In this document: piece by piece, positions 13,042 through 13,073 of the stretch
Layout of the letters: each line of letters opens with the position of its first letter
Numbering within the stretch: position 1 is the first letter of the stretch
NCBI GenBank assembly: GCA_964506645.1
Contig: CAZDML010000054.1
Span: 1-13,073 of the forward strand
DNA length: 13,073 bases
Direction of reading: 5' to 3'
From: CAZDML01 sp964506645
GTDB lineage: Bacteria > Elusimicrobiota > Elusimicrobia > 2-01-FULL-59-12
Program-made: the position numbers and the translations under genes
Notes under the pieces: model-generated
The model's database searches: none
Told to the model about the DNA's origin: nothing
The model's input: the letters and a program-made list of their open reading frames with translations, nothing else

Positions 13042-13073
13042 AAAAAAACCCCTTCGCGAGAAGTCGCGAAGGG
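13042..13073 (-). terminator. Rho-independent terminator of an upstream minus-strand gene
   Basis: Read on the minus strand, CCCTTCGCGA, a four-base loop, TCGCGAAGGG, then G and seven T. The perfect 10 bp stem with its T run is a strong terminator for a gene beyond the right edge. It lies just before the MFS start codon. Confidence 0.85.

Overview
This 13 kb window looks like chromosomal DNA from a Gram-negative bacterium of moderate GC content that makes its own biotin. The evidence is the standard bacterial gene set, signal-peptide proteins, a membrane-anchored DsbA-like protein, tight ATGA operon overlaps and rho-independent terminators. No phylum can be assigned from the sequence alone. 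I see no tRNA, rRNA, CRISPR, insertion sequence or phage gene.

Layout. 30-1739 (minus) encodes a PAS-GGDEF-EAL cyclic-di-GMP protein. Diverging from it, 1849-2932 (plus) holds a DsbA-like thioredoxin protein followed by a MauE/DoxX-type membrane protein. That pair meets, stop codon to stop codon, the end of a long minus-strand gene string running from 10552 down to 2935: bioB, a FabG-like reductase, a FabF-like ketoacyl synthase, bioF, bioD, bioA, a single-domain cyclic-nucleotide-binding protein and an AI-2E/PerM-family membrane protein. Upstream of bioB (10553-10719) sits a perfect TATAAT inside a BirA-type dyad, TTGTCAACC-N15-AGTTAACAG. Next come two divergent small exported cysteine-containing proteins (10720-10992 minus, 11261-11650 plus) sharing a 268 bp regulatory gap. 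A bidirectional terminator separates the second from an MFS exporter (11747-13024, minus). The window ends in the terminator of a further minus-strand gene.

How it fits together. bioF, bioA, bioD and bioB cover all four late steps from pimeloyl thioester to biotin. The two fatty-acid-type enzymes lie inside the same operon, joined to bioB and bioF by ATGA overlaps. They are therefore good candidates for dedicated pimelate-chain enzymes under biotin control. No bioC, bioH, bioG, bioK, bioV, bioJ, bioI, bioW or BioZ-like gene is visible here, so how the pimelate chain is started and released is open. This is the most interesting system in the window.

Other points of note are two inverted arrays of a heptanucleotide (RCTTGCC) inside bioA that can pair in the mRNA, a twin CX10C secreted protein, and a cyclic-nucleotide-binding protein translationally coupled to a transporter-like membrane protein.
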